Shown: piece after piece, positions 8,459 through 17,051 of the stretch
Layout: the number at the start of each line of letters is the position of its first letter
Position numbering within the stretch: the first letter of the stretch is position 1
Origin: Flavobacterium sp.
GTDB taxonomy: Bacteria; Bacteroidota; Bacteroidia; Flavobacteriales; Flavobacteriaceae
DNA: 64,000 nt
Direction: 5' to 3'
Assembly (NCBI GenBank): GCA_027484725.1
Contig: JAIXSK010000018.1
Coordinates: 1-64,000, forward strand
Made by a program: the position numbers and the translations under genes
The notes under the pieces: generated by a model
Database searches by the model: none
Told to the model about the DNA's origin: nothing
Seen by the model: the letters and a program-made list of their open reading frames with translations, nothing else

Positions 8459-10123
8459 TTATTTTAGTGTTTTGAGTGCTTCGGCAGCATATTGATTTGT
8501 GGGGTCAAGCGTCAAAGTTTTATTGAAGTATTCTTTGGCTTTGGCCTTATCTGTATTGGCATAACTGGCGCCAATGTTGTTGTAACTCTCGATAAATTTA
8601 GCTTTGTTTTTGGTTACTTCATCCGGGCCTTTTTCTGTAACTACTTTGAGGTATTCTTCATAGTATTTGATGATCATTTCTTCGTTTTCAAGTAAACGGT
8701 TGGCACGGGCTCTAAAGATGTAAGCGTCTTGTGTGGTTGGTGAGGCCTCGATGACTTTACCAAAGGCAGCATCGGCTTTTTGCAATTCAATTGGATCTGG
8801 CTTAACTACTTCTTTACGTGTGTTGTTGTAGTACAATGAGTTCCCTAAATAAAAATTATCTAACAAATAATTTTTTGAATTGACGTTGCTTGTGGCAATT
8901 TCATAGATGACAGAAGCTTCTTTGAAGAGTTTTTGCTCATAGAATTTTTTGCCTACTTCGCTCAAGTCATTGGTCATGTTGATTTCCATTTCAACTGATT
9001 TTTTGATATCGGCCACTCCGGCATTGAACAGGTTTTGATCAAGCGTTTTGGTTTCTACATTATTGGCTTTTCTGAGTTTGGCCAAACCTAAATACAAATA
9101 ATCACGCGCAATAATTTTGTTGGTTGGGCTACCGATAAAATCTTGAAGCGACTTGATAGCTACATCAATATTTCCGTTTTCATAAGCTGAATAACCTAAA
9201 TAACGCAAGATCCTTGGGTTTACTTTATCCAATTCTTTCATTTTGTTGGCCTCGACTTCAAGGGCTTTGTAATCTTTGGCCAAAATCAAGAAATCAGCAT
9301 GACGCATTCTTGAAGTAAGTGAATAATCGGTCATACTCATGTACTTCTCATAGTAGCTCAGTGCTTTCTGGATGTATTCGTTGTATTTTTTGGGTTCATT
9401 GTTGCCCCAATAGTAATAGGTTTCGGCCAACTCACGGTATACCGGACCATAATTAGCATCGGCGGCTATTACGTTATCAAATGCTTTGACGGCTTCGGTA
9501 TATGATTTGGCTCCTTTGAGCAAAACCCCTAATTGCATTTTGGCACGAATTAAGGTTGGGTCCGTTTGAAAAGCATTGCGATAAGCAGCATATGCTTCAT
9601 TTTGATTTTTCTCTCCGTAATAAGCGTCGCCTAAGGTCATTTGTACTAAAGCATCGGTAGGATTGATGGCCTTGGCTTTGTTGAGATATTCTAAAGCGGC
9701 TTTATAATCGTGCTTATCACTGTTCATATAGGCTTTGGCCACATAGACATATTCTTCAATGTCTTTCTTTTTCATGTCTTTGGTAGCCGTATCAAAATTG
9801 GTTTTTGCACCGGTTGGATTGTTGTTGTCTAAATCCATTTGTCCTAAACCAATGTAGTTCCAACGACCGCTTTCGGTGGCGGTAAGCCCTTTTTGAAAAA
9901 ATATTTTCGCAGAATCTTCTATATTTTGTTTTAGGTAAATATTTCCTAAAAAGAAGGTAGCTTTTCCGTTTGAAGGTTTGGTTTGAATGATTGATTTGAG
10001 CATTGATTTTGCCTTTTCATACTGTTCGGCATCCATCGCTTTTTTGGCTTGCTCAATATCTTGGGCTTGTCCGATGGTCGCTGTTCCTAATAACAACAGG
10101 CTAAAAATCTTCAGTGTGTTCAT
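8459..10123 (-). CDS. Exported tetratricopeptide repeat protein
   Basis: A 554-residue protein made almost wholly of TPR-like helical pairs, after a signal peptide (IFSLLLLGTATIGQA). Clear units include KAMDAEQYEKAKSMLKSI near residue 27 and AAYRNAFQTDPTLIRAKMQLG near 180, with a C-terminal unit KAKEYFNKTLTLDPTNQYAAE. It should act as a periplasmic scaffold for protein contacts. As the last gene after exbB-exbD-exbD-tonB and a PstS-like protein, it is probably part of the Ton system of this phylum; a direct role is inference. Confidence 0.85.
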   Translation of the reverse strand: MNTLKIFSLLLLGTATIGQAQDIEQAKKAMDAEQYEKAKSMLKSIIQTKPSNGKATFFLGNIYLKQNIEDSAKIFFQKGLTATESGRWNYIGLGQMDLDNNNPTGAKTNFDTATKDMKKKDIEEYVYVAKAYMNSDKHDYKAALEYLNKAKAINPTDALVQMTLGDAYYGEKNQNEAYAAYRNAFQTDPTLIRAKMQLGVLLKGAKSYTEAVKAFDNVIAADANYGPVYRELAETYYYWGNNEPKKYNEYIQKALSYYEKYMSMTDYSLTSRMRHADFLILAKDYKALEVEANKMKELDKVNPRILRYLGYSAYENGNIDVAIKSLQDFIGSPTNKIIARDYLYLGLAKLRKANNVETKTLDQNLFNAGVADIKKSVEMEINMTNDLSEVGKKFYEQKLFKEASVIYEIATSNVNSKNYLLDNFYLGNSLYYNNTRKEVVKPDPIELQKADAAFGKVIEASPTTQDAYIFRARANRLLENEEMIIKYYEEYLKVVTEKGPDEVTKNKAKFIESYNNIGASYANTDKAKAKEYFNKTLTLDPTNQYAAEALKTLK

Positions 10124-10140
10124 GGTTGGTTATATTAAAT

Positions 10141-11055
10141 TTATTTTTTTTCGTTTGTGATGGTGTTTCTAATCAGAATTTTTCTTGAAGGGAAATGTTC
10201 AGGAACCAATCCGGATTTTAACACTATCCTTTGACCAACTTCTCCGGCCACAAATGAGGCAAACCCCATTCCAAGCCCGGTATATCCTTGGCAATTGACG
10301 ACAAACAAATCACGTGCCAGAGGATATTTACCCCCTGCAATATGGTCTTGACTCGGAAAGTAATATTGCCCGTCACGAGTATTCTCAACACTCAATATGC
10401 TGATTTGGGATAAGTTGTCTTGAATTTGATTTGAGGGCTCAAAGATAAAATTAATTCCGACAACTCCTATCATTGAAGAGTTGTGTGATACATAATTAAA
10501 GACTTCTTCAGTAGTATTGAATGAAAAAACACCTTTCTCAGGTATTTTATCAATCCCTGCAAGTGCAAAAAGTTGTCTTGCTGCACTTGAATTTGGGTTA
10601 TCAAAAACCAATCCTTTAAAATTAGCAACTGATTTTCCCTGCATCAATGCAACAATTTGCTTGATTGAAATAAGCGTGTCTGAGGAGTTCTTTTTCACAA
10701 TCAATGCAATTGCATCTTTGGCAAACGGTGTTAGCTTAGGATATATTTTTTGACTGTTAAAATATTTTATTTCTTGTGCTGTAAGCTTTCTGGATAACAC
10801 CGCAATTTTTTTGTGATCTTGAGCCAAAGACTGAATAATTTCGGCTTCAGGTTGAGCCGTGATTTTAATTTTAGCCGGGTAGCGGTCTTCAAAAATCAAA
10901 ACCTGATCTTCTACAACTGGTTTGAATGTTTGATCTACCAAGACCGTAGCCTGTCCTTTAAGGATGGTCTCTTCTTGGCTTTTATCAGATTGTTTACAGT
11001 TGATTACGGCAAAAGCAGCCAGAAGAGTCACCGACAAAACATATAATTTTTTCAT
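10141..11055 (-). CDS. PstS-like substrate-binding lipoprotein
   Basis: Periplasmic binding-protein fold of the phosphate-binding (PstS-like) superfamily. The signal ends in a cysteine at INCKQ (about residue 20), so it is a lipoprotein. The family pattern ILSRKLTAQE near 90, FDNPNSSAARQLFAL near 152 and IAGGKYPLARDLFVV near 240 is visible. No pstC/A/B genes are near; instead it sits 17 bases before the TPR gene and overlaps the small membrane gene by four bases in the Ton operon. A link to TonB-driven uptake is likely, the ligand unknown. Confidence 0.8.
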   Translation of the reverse strand: MKKLYVLSVTLLAAFAVINCKQSDKSQEETILKGQATVLVDQTFKPVVEDQVLIFEDRYPAKIKITAQPEAEIIQSLAQDHKKIAVLSRKLTAQEIKYFNSQKIYPKLTPFAKDAIALIVKKNSSDTLISIKQIVALMQGKSVANFKGLVFDNPNSSAARQLFALAGIDKIPEKGVFSFNTTEEVFNYVSHNSSMIGVVGINFIFEPSNQIQDNLSQISILSVENTRDGQYYFPSQDHIAGGKYPLARDLFVVNCQGYTGLGMGFASFVAGEVGQRIVLKSGLVPEHFPSRKILIRNTITNEKK

Positions 11056-11288
11056 TCTTTTGTTTGGTTAGTATTCATTAAACGCACAAAACGTATCAAT
11101 GCGTATACAATGAGTAAAATTCCAAAGGCCCACCGAGCAGTAGGACTTAGATTCAGAGGCAATTTCTGCCAGAAAATAATCATCAAACCCAAAATAAGGT
11201 AAGATAAAAAGAACAATATGCCTATAACGAGAAGAAATCGCTCTTTTAGCGATTTCTTCATGAAATTTTTAAATATGTTTTGAAACAT
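11052..11288 (-). CDS. Small two-helix membrane protein
   Basis: A 78-residue unrecognised protein with two membrane segments (FLLVIGILFFLSYLILGLMII and WAFGILLIVYALIRFV). Its ATG overlaps the tonB stop (TAATG), arguing for translational coupling and for this start rather than the internal MKKSLKERF at 11261. It lies between tonB and the PstS-like gene. A perfect 10-bp hairpin lies inside its early codons. Confidence 0.65.
   Translation of the reverse strand: MFQNIFKNFMKKSLKERFLLVIGILFFLSYLILGLMIIFWQKLPLNLSPTARWAFGILLIVYALIRFVRLMNTNQTKE
11233..11257 (-). other. Perfect 10-bp hairpin inside a coding region
   Basis: AGAAATCGCT / AGCGATTTCT with loop CTTTT, in the first codons of the small membrane gene between tonB and the PstS-like gene. 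It may set mRNA stability or processing between the two halves of the operon; this is inference. Confidence 0.6.
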
Positions 11289-12082
11289 TATTCAGCGCGA
11301 TTAACCGTAATAGGCAATGAATATAATACACGAACCTTTTTACCGTTTTGTTCCCCCGGATTCCAACGCGGACAAGATTTAAGAACACGCATGGCTTCTT
11401 TTCCTGTTCCGTATCCTGCATCGCGGAGTACTTTAATGTCTGTAAGCGAACCGTCTTTTTCAACAACGAAAGTCACGAACACTTTGCCGCCCGGGAAATC
11501 TTCATCGTCTGGCGCTTGGAAATTTTTACCTACAAATTTGTAGAATTTCTCAAGCCCACCCGGAAAATCAGGTTTCACTTCGATACCAGCCGTGTTGTAA
11601 ATGTTGTTGTCTTCTTCAACCACTTCTTTCGGACCATTACCAACAGGTTCAACTGTTAACTCGGCATCAGGATCACCTTTGATGGTTTCTGCTCCTAATT
11701 TTTTATCAACAATATCTTTTACTTTTGGCGGTTCTTCAACCACTTCTTCAGCTTTTGCCACAACCGGTTTTACGAATTTCACCTGATCTACTTTAGGCGG
11801 CGGCGGAGGTGGTGGTGGAAGATTTTCTTTTGGTTTTTCTTTAGGAGGTAATTTAACTGTAACAATTTTTTTGTCTAAGCTTGCATCATCGTCTGAAGAA
11901 TCAGGAATAAGTTTAGCCAACATGGGAATACTTACCAGAAAAGCAAAAACCAATGCACCAATAACAAAAGCGCGAGAGGTATTTTTGGTATCTGACTTTC
12001 TCAAATCGTAAGCTCCATAACTCTTGTTACGACCTTCGAATACTATATCAAGCCATTGATTTTTTAATAAATCTAATTTCAT
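11288..12082 (-). CDS. tonB: TonB energy transducer
   Basis: TonB links the ExbB/ExbD proton motor to outer-membrane transporters. Seen in order: cytoplasmic N-terminus, one membrane anchor near residues 38-58 (VIGALVFAFLVSIPML), a proline-rich stretch (ENLPPPPPPPPKVDQVKFV), an acidic/valine linker, and the TonB C-terminal domain (PDFPGGLEKFYKF to NGKKVRVLYSLPI). It follows the second exbD by 27 bases and is coupled to the next gene by TAATG. A standard length of 264 residues. Confidence 0.94.
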   Translation of the reverse strand: MKLDLLKNQWLDIVFEGRNKSYGAYDLRKSDTKNTSRAFVIGALVFAFLVSIPMLAKLIPDSSDDDASLDKKIVTVKLPPKEKPKENLPPPPPPPPKVDQVKFVKPVVAKAEEVVEEPPKVKDIVDKKLGAETIKGDPDAELTVEPVGNGPKEVVEEDNNIYNTAGIEVKPDFPGGLEKFYKFVGKNFQAPDDEDFPGGKVFVTFVVEKDGSLTDIKVLRDAGYGTGKEAMRVLKSCPRWNPGEQNGKKVRVLYSLPITVNRAE

Positions 12083-12109
12083 GTCTTTCTTTTTTAATTA
12101 GATTAAGAA

Positions 12110-12706
12110 TTAGGGAGTTGCTGGTGTAGCCGGTGCTTCCGGTGTTGAAGAATCACTTCCCGTATTGATCAATTTGCTTTCTTCAGGAGAAATATCATTT
12201 ACAATCGCATAAGTAGGTACATCAACAATAGCCATTTCATCAAGAATATCAACCAAGTTTCGGTAGGTTGACTTTTTGGTTGGTTTGATGATGACAATCA
12301 GACCTTTATCTTTATTGCCCGTGTATTCAATAACTCCTTTTTTCTGTTTCAAAAGTTCAACACGGATGCCCTCTTTACCATAAGTACTTGCCTTAGGGGC
12401 TATCTTTGGAGTTGCCAACAATCCCATGTAGTATTTGAGTTGATTGTTTTCTCCTAACAAGATGGTCATGGTACGATTTTCATCTACTTTAACATCTTTG
12501 TTGTTTTTAGGATCAGGATCTTTATCCGGCAAGCCCAAGTTCATCGACTGCGGTTTAGAGAGCGAAGTGGTCAACATAAAGAAAGTAATCAACAAGAACG
12601 CCAAGTCAACCATTGCGGTCAAATCTACTTTGGAATTCTGCTTCTTACTTCTGACCTTGCCGTCGCCTTTCTTGCCACCGCCGTCGTTGGTATTTAATTC
12701 AGCCAT
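12110..12706 (-). CDS. exbD: ExbD/TolR biopolymer transport protein (second copy)
   Basis: Stator component of the Ton motor. One membrane helix carries the conserved aspartate (LTAMVDLAFLLITFFML, near residues 29-46), followed by a periplasmic domain. An extended C-terminus is rich in Thr, Pro and Ala (ATPATP). It lies 17 bases after the other exbD. Two different ExbD proteins per operon are usual in Bacteroidota. Confidence 0.93.
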   Translation of the reverse strand: MAELNTNDGGGKKGDGKVRSKKQNSKVDLTAMVDLAFLLITFFMLTTSLSKPQSMNLGLPDKDPDPKNNKDVKVDENRTMTILLGENNQLKYYMGLLATPKIAPKASTYGKEGIRVELLKQKKGVIEYTGNKDKGLIVIIKPTKKSTYRNLVDILDEMAIVDVPTYAIVNDISPEESKLINTGSDSSTPEAPATPATP

Positions 12707-12723
12707 TTTTCTAAATTCTTTTT

Positions 12724-13353
12724 TTAGTAATCTTTTCCTCTTAAACCAGTAACTAAATTAAAGCTATTGATTTTTTGGTCTTGTAAAATATCCATCACAC
12801 GTTTGATTTGTGGATATTTTTCTTTGGCATCGCCTTTTATAGCAAATTGAAGCTCTTTGTCGGCTCCGTTGTCAATGTTTGCTTTTCTAGCGTATTGGAT
12901 CCAGTCTTGCAACTGATTATTGATTGAGTCATAAGGAATTCCCGGTTGGATTCCCGGCTTGATTCTGTCTGAAGATTTCAAAGCCAACAATTGCTTGAGG
13001 CTTTCAACAGGCACGCCAAATTCGTCAATAAGTTCAAACTGAGCTTTCTCAGCATCAGTAAAATCCACTTTGTATTTCTGAGCCATATACTCTAAGGCAC
13101 CAGAACGAACTGCTCTGTCTTTCATCCCGAAAAACACCTGATCTTTTCCTTGGCTTTTACCAATGGTAATGGTTACCAAGCCAGACTCAGGCAATTTGGT
13201 TTGAACAGTAGATGACGGCGTATCAACCGGAAGTGGTTCTGGCATTTTTGCAGTTGCTGTCAAAATAAAGAAAGTCAACAACAAGAAAGCCACATCACAC
13301 ATCGCAGTCATATCAATAGACGCCGCTTTTTTAGATGTCTTTACTTTAGCCAT
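12724..13353 (-). CDS. exbD: ExbD/TolR biopolymer transport protein (first copy)
   Basis: Second ExbD type of the operon. The membrane helix SIDMTAMCDVAFLLLTFFIL near residues 13-32 holds the proton-relay aspartate. Its periplasmic part is longer than in the partner and contains a Lys/Gly-rich loop. It lies 50 bases after exbB and 17 before the other exbD, so all are probably one transcript. Confidence 0.93.
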   Translation of the reverse strand: MAKVKTSKKAASIDMTAMCDVAFLLLTFFILTATAKMPEPLPVDTPSSTVQTKLPESGLVTITIGKSQGKDQVFFGMKDRAVRSGALEYMAQKYKVDFTDAEKAQFELIDEFGVPVESLKQLLALKSSDRIKPGIQPGIPYDSINNQLQDWIQYARKANIDNGADKELQFAIKGDAKEKYPQIKRVMDILQDQKINSFNLVTGLRGKDY

Positions 13354-13403
13354 ATTTATAATTAGTTATTATGTGCAGAAGTTAAATTCCGCCAATATGG
13401 TTA

Positions 13404-14222
13404 TTAGTTTTTAGAACTTCCTCTAAAGTGTCTGTATGTGTTTACAATCGTTGCTCCTGCCTCATCAATTGAGTAAGTCAAAGTATCGATTTTAGAAGTA
13501 AACAAGTTGTAAGCAATAATAGATAATGCCGAAGTAGAAATACCCGTTGCGGTATTGATCAACGCCTCAGAAATACCGTTTGCCAACATCGCTTGGTCAG
13601 GAGTACCAGCTGTTGCCAAAGCGGCGAATGCTTTAATCATACCGGTTACTGTTCCCAATAGACCCGCAAGAGTTCCCAAAGAAACCAAAGTTGAAATAAT
13701 GGTCATGTTTTTCTCTAACATTGGCATTTCAAGTGAGGTAGCTTCTTCAATTTCTGTATGAATCATCTCAGCAGCAGCTTCGCTGTCAAAACCTTCTTTT
13801 TTCACTTCTTGATATTTTACCAAAGCAGCTTTGATGGCATTAGCTACAGAACCTTGTTGTTTGTCACAAGCAGCTAAAGCACCGTCAATATCACCCTTAG
13901 AAATACTGCCTTGAACTGATTTCATGAATTGGTCCAAATTGCCTTTTCCGGCAGCTTTGTTGATAACAATGTAACGCTCAAAAGAAAACACGATTACCAT
14001 CAATAAAAGCCCCATCAATACAGGTACGATTGGCCCTCCTTTGTATACCATTGCCAAATAGTTACCAGGTAGCGGGTGTCCCGTATTCACTCCTCCTTCG
14101 AAGTTTGAGCCATTACCCATGATAAAGTTCCAGATGAGCCATCCTACCAAAATACATCCTGCGATAACAATTCCGGAGAACATTCCTCCAGCATTTGAAC
14201 TTTCTTTTTTAACGTTTGCCAT
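13404..14222 (-). CDS. exbB: ExbB/TolQ/MotA proton channel
   Basis: Channel subunit of the Ton motor in the inner membrane. A first hydrophobic helix near residues 16-34, a second (VPVLMGLLLMVIVFSFERY) near 65-85, a long cytoplasmic loop with KEGFDSEAAAEMIHTE, and two C-terminal helices with TLAGLLGTVTGMIKAFA and EALINTATGISTSALS, the classic MotA/TolQ/ExbB signature. It is the first gene of the Ton operon; the AT-rich 350-base gap before it must hold the promoter. Confidence 0.95.
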   Translation of the reverse strand: MANVKKESSNAGGMFSGIVIAGCILVGWLIWNFIMGNGSNFEGGVNTGHPLPGNYLAMVYKGGPIVPVLMGLLLMVIVFSFERYIVINKAAGKGNLDQFMKSVQGSISKGDIDGALAACDKQQGSVANAIKAALVKYQEVKKEGFDSEAAAEMIHTEIEEATSLEMPMLEKNMTIISTLVSLGTLAGLLGTVTGMIKAFAALATAGTPDQAMLANGISEALINTATGISTSALSIIAYNLFTSKIDTLTYSIDEAGATIVNTYRHFRGSSKN

Positions 14223-14574
14223 TTCTTTAAAATTTTAGTTTTTTTAAATAATTATAGTTTTAGTTGTTAAATAAACTTGAATTGAGGCAAATTTAAATTT
14301 TTACTTCTAATAAAAAAACTTTTTTTAATTTAATTGAAATTTAAATAAAGCCCCATAAAATCGGCCTTTTGATTCTATGAAAAACTATTCTGCTATTGTA
14401 TAGAAAAGTTGTTTTTCACTGAGATTAAATCAGCCATTTTTATAAAAAAATGAGAATTTTACAACCGAAAACTTTGTTTTAAACGAAGAAATCATTTTGA
14501 AATTGTTTGCTTTTGTTTTTGCAAATTTTAAAATTTAAAAATTAACTTGCCCAAACCTTAATATATATCACTTT
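14223..14574. other. AT-rich divergent intergenic region
   Basis: About 350 bases without a gene between exbB (minus) and the HerA-like gene (plus). Very AT-rich with many A and T runs. A weak plus-strand promoter candidate is TAACTTGC near 14542-14549 with TTTTTG about 20 bases upstream. No hairpin, repeat or small frame stands out. Confidence 0.6.
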
Positions 14575-16092
14575 ATGTCTAGAATTTCTGACTTTGCTGC
14601 ATCCGTGCAACAAGGATACAACTGCTCAGGTGAGCACATACTGCTGGGAGCTGCCCTACTTGACGGCGAGGTACAACCCGAAGCTCAAGTGAAAATTCCG
14701 CTCAAAACGCTCAATCGCCACGGGTTAATTGCCGGCGCCACCGGAACCGGAAAAACCAAAACCATTCAGGTGCTTTCAGAACAACTATCAAGCTTGGGCG
14801 TTCCGGTTTTGATGATGGACATCAAAGGAGATTTTAGCGGTATTGCAGCTGAAGGAGAAGAAAAATCATTCATTACAGAAAGACATCAAAAAATCAACAT
14901 CCCGTTCTTGCCCAAAAAATTTCCGGTTGAGCTTTTGTCGCTTTCAGAGCAACCCGGCGTTCGGCTTAGAGCCACGGTTTCAGAATTTGGACCGGTTTTG
15001 TTTTCGCGTATTCTGGATTTGAATGATACGCAAGCCGGCGTGGTTTCGGTTATTTTTAAATATTGTGACGATCATCAGATGCCGCTTTTGGATTTGAAAG
15101 ACATCAAAAAAGTCATTAATTATATTACGGAAGAAGGCAAAGATGAAATTGAGGCCGATTACGGCAAAATATCCCCGTCAACCACCGGAACCATCTTGCG
15201 CAAAATCATTGAATTAGAACAACAAGGCGGAGACTTCTTTTTTGGCGAACTATCCTTTGATATTGCCGATTTGATGCGATTTGACCAAAATGGAATGGGC
15301 TACATCAACATTCTTAGATTGAATGATATTCAAGATAAGCCCAAATTATTCTCGACTTTTATGTTGAGCTTGCTGGCCGAGATTTATCAGCAAATGCCTG
15401 AAAAAGGCGATGCAGACCGCCCGGAATTGATTTTGTTTATTGATGAAGCGCACTTAATTTTTAGCCAGGCCAGTCAAACACTCCTTGAACAAATTGAAAC
15501 CATTGTCAAACTGATTCGCTCTAAAGGCATCGGCATTTATTTTATTACGCAAAACCCGAATGATATTCCAAGCGGTGTGCTTTCGCAATTGGGTTTAAAA
15601 ATTCAACATGCACTGAGAGCTTTTACAGCCAACGATCGAAAAGCCATCAAACTCACCGCAGACAATTATCCGCTGTCTGATTTTTATCAAACAGACCAAC
15701 TCATTACTGAACTCGGCATTGGTGAAGCGCTCGTAACTGCACTCAGTGAAAAAGGCAATCCGACACCGCTGGCGGCTACTATGTTGCGCGCACCTGAAAG
15801 CCGAATGGATGTTCTATCTGAAGCTGAAATTCAAACCATCAACGCTCAATCAAAATTGGTCAAGAAATACGGACAAGAAATAGACAGAGAAAGCGCCTAT
15901 GAAATGTTAACACAAAAGCTAGAGGCAGCTCAAGAACAAGCCGCAGCTGCATCTGCCGAGGCTACTAAAGAAAGCCCCAAACAAGAATCAGGTACGGCTG
16001 AAATGATTGGAAAATCAGTACTCAAAGTAGTCACCAGCGCCTCTTTTATACGCGGTGCTTTTAGTATTTTAAGTAAGATATTGAAAAAGTAA
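14575..16092 (+). CDS. HerA/YjgR-like DUF853 ATPase
   Basis: Cytoplasmic P-loop ATPase of the HerA-FtsK group, DUF853 branch (like E. coli YjgR). Walker A GATGTGKTKT is near residues 53-62, with LMMDIKGDFSG near 79, the Walker B strand LILFIDEAHLIFSQ near 285 and a sensor-like block FITQNPNDIPSG near 323. The C-terminal 80 residues are Ala/Glu/Gln-rich and likely helical. About 500 residues, normal. The family is thought to pump or remodel DNA, but the in vivo role is not known. It stands alone. Confidence 0.88.
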   Translation: MSRISDFAASVQQGYNCSGEHILLGAALLDGEVQPEAQVKIPLKTLNRHGLIAGATGTGKTKTIQVLSEQLSSLGVPVLMMDIKGDFSGIAAEGEEKSFITERHQKINIPFLPKKFPVELLSLSEQPGVRLRATVSEFGPVLFSRILDLNDTQAGVVSVIFKYCDDHQMPLLDLKDIKKVINYITEEGKDEIEADYGKISPSTTGTILRKIIELEQQGGDFFFGELSFDIADLMRFDQNGMGYINILRLNDIQDKPKLFSTFMLSLLAEIYQQMPEKGDADRPELILFIDEAHLIFSQASQTLLEQIETIVKLIRSKGIGIYFITQNPNDIPSGVLSQLGLKIQHALRAFTANDRKAIKLTADNYPLSDFYQTDQLITELGIGEALVTALSEKGNPTPLAATMLRAPESRMDVLSEAEIQTINAQSKLVKKYGQEIDRESAYEMLTQKLEAAQEQAAAASAEATKESPKQESGTAEMIGKSVLKVVTSASFIRGAFSILSKILKK

Positions 16093-16118
16093 AAATCTTG
16101 ATTACGCGCCAGATAATT

Positions 16119-16385
16119 TTATGCAGCGGCGGTTGCTGTTTTTCCGTGGATGGCATCAGCGTAGTACTGGGCATACTCAAAAAACAAACCTCTGTCATCA
16201 CAATTTGGGTTTTGTATGCACTTGCCAATTACGGAAACGAAGTCTTCTTTACGCATTTTATCATCTTCTGTATGGGGTCTGTTTTGTTGCAAAAGTTCAA
16301 TAATTTTACCGGCAAACACCAAACGGTGGTTTCTTCTTTCAGAGATCAATAAGTTTAAAGCTAAGGTGGTAATGTTCGCAGTCAT
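16119..16385 (-). CDS. Small conserved-looking hypothetical protein
   Basis: An 88-residue protein, not recognised. The N-terminal half is helical and amphipathic (NLLISERRNHRLVFAGKIIELL), then a charged part (TEDDKMRKEDF) and one with two cysteines (GKCIQNPNCDD). Codon use looks coding, and it fills the gap convergent to the HerA-like gene. No signal peptide or membrane segment. Confidence 0.55.
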   Translation of the reverse strand: MTANITTLALNLLISERRNHRLVFAGKIIELLQQNRPHTEDDKMRKEDFVSVIGKCIQNPNCDDRGLFFEYAQYYADAIHGKTATAAA

Positions 16386-16553
16386 GGGGAAGAATTTATA
16401 AGTTTAAAAGATTTAATTTTCAGCTAAATTATAGCTAAAGAATTGATACTGAATTATATTTTCGACCAAATGTTAAAATAATCGTTTTGAAAAGAAAACA
16501 AGCCGAAATCACCGACCAAATGCAACTTTTGAGTGATTTAAAAAAATGAAAAC

Positions 16554-16922
16554 ATGAAAAGCATACTTACAATTGGGCTTTTAATCTTGTCTAATATGTT
16601 TATGACTTTGGCTTGGTATGGCCATTTAAAATTTAAAGAATTCAAATGGTTTGAAAATGCTTCGCTGATAACCATTGTTCTGATCAGTTGGGGCTTGGCG
16701 TTGTTTGAATATTTCTTTCAGGTGCCGGCCAACAAAATCGGGTATGATGGCAATGGGGGTCCGTTTAGTTTAATGCAACTCAAAGTCATTCAAGAAGTCA
16801 TCACGCTGGTGATTTTTGTGCTTTTCTCGATGCTGTTTTTTAAAAACGAAGCCTTCAAGTGGAACCATGCAGTGGGTTTTTGCTTGTTGGTGTTGGCGGT
16901 GTATTTTATTTTTAAAAAGTAA
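16554..16922 (+). CDS. DMT-superfamily DUF486 membrane protein
   Basis: A 122-residue inner-membrane protein with four helices: residues 3-22, 36-55, 78-98 and 104-120. The block FQVPANKIGYDG and the overall size match DUF486, a short branch of the drug/metabolite transporter superfamily whose substrate is unknown. The start MKSILTIGLLIL is the only reasonable one. Confidence 0.85.
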   Translation: MKSILTIGLLILSNMFMTLAWYGHLKFKEFKWFENASLITIVLISWGLALFEYFFQVPANKIGYDGNGGPFSLMQLKVIQEVITLVIFVLFSMLFFKNEAFKWNHAVGFCLLVLAVYFIFKK

Positions 16923-17051
16923 ACCGATAGACACTCTAGCCAACCTATCAAATTCTAAATCAGAGCCATCGAATTCTATTTTGTTTGATTTTTTTTACTC
17001 AATCAATCTTTTTCTGAACTCGTTTTCTTAATTTTAGAAAAAACAAACGCT

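Noticed and set aside
16440..16550. Short frame ending in QMQLLSDLKK and a repeated CGACCAAATG before the DUF486 gene
   Set aside because: No start codon and only about 35 codons; the direct repeat is a single pair. Too little to call a gene or a regulatory site.
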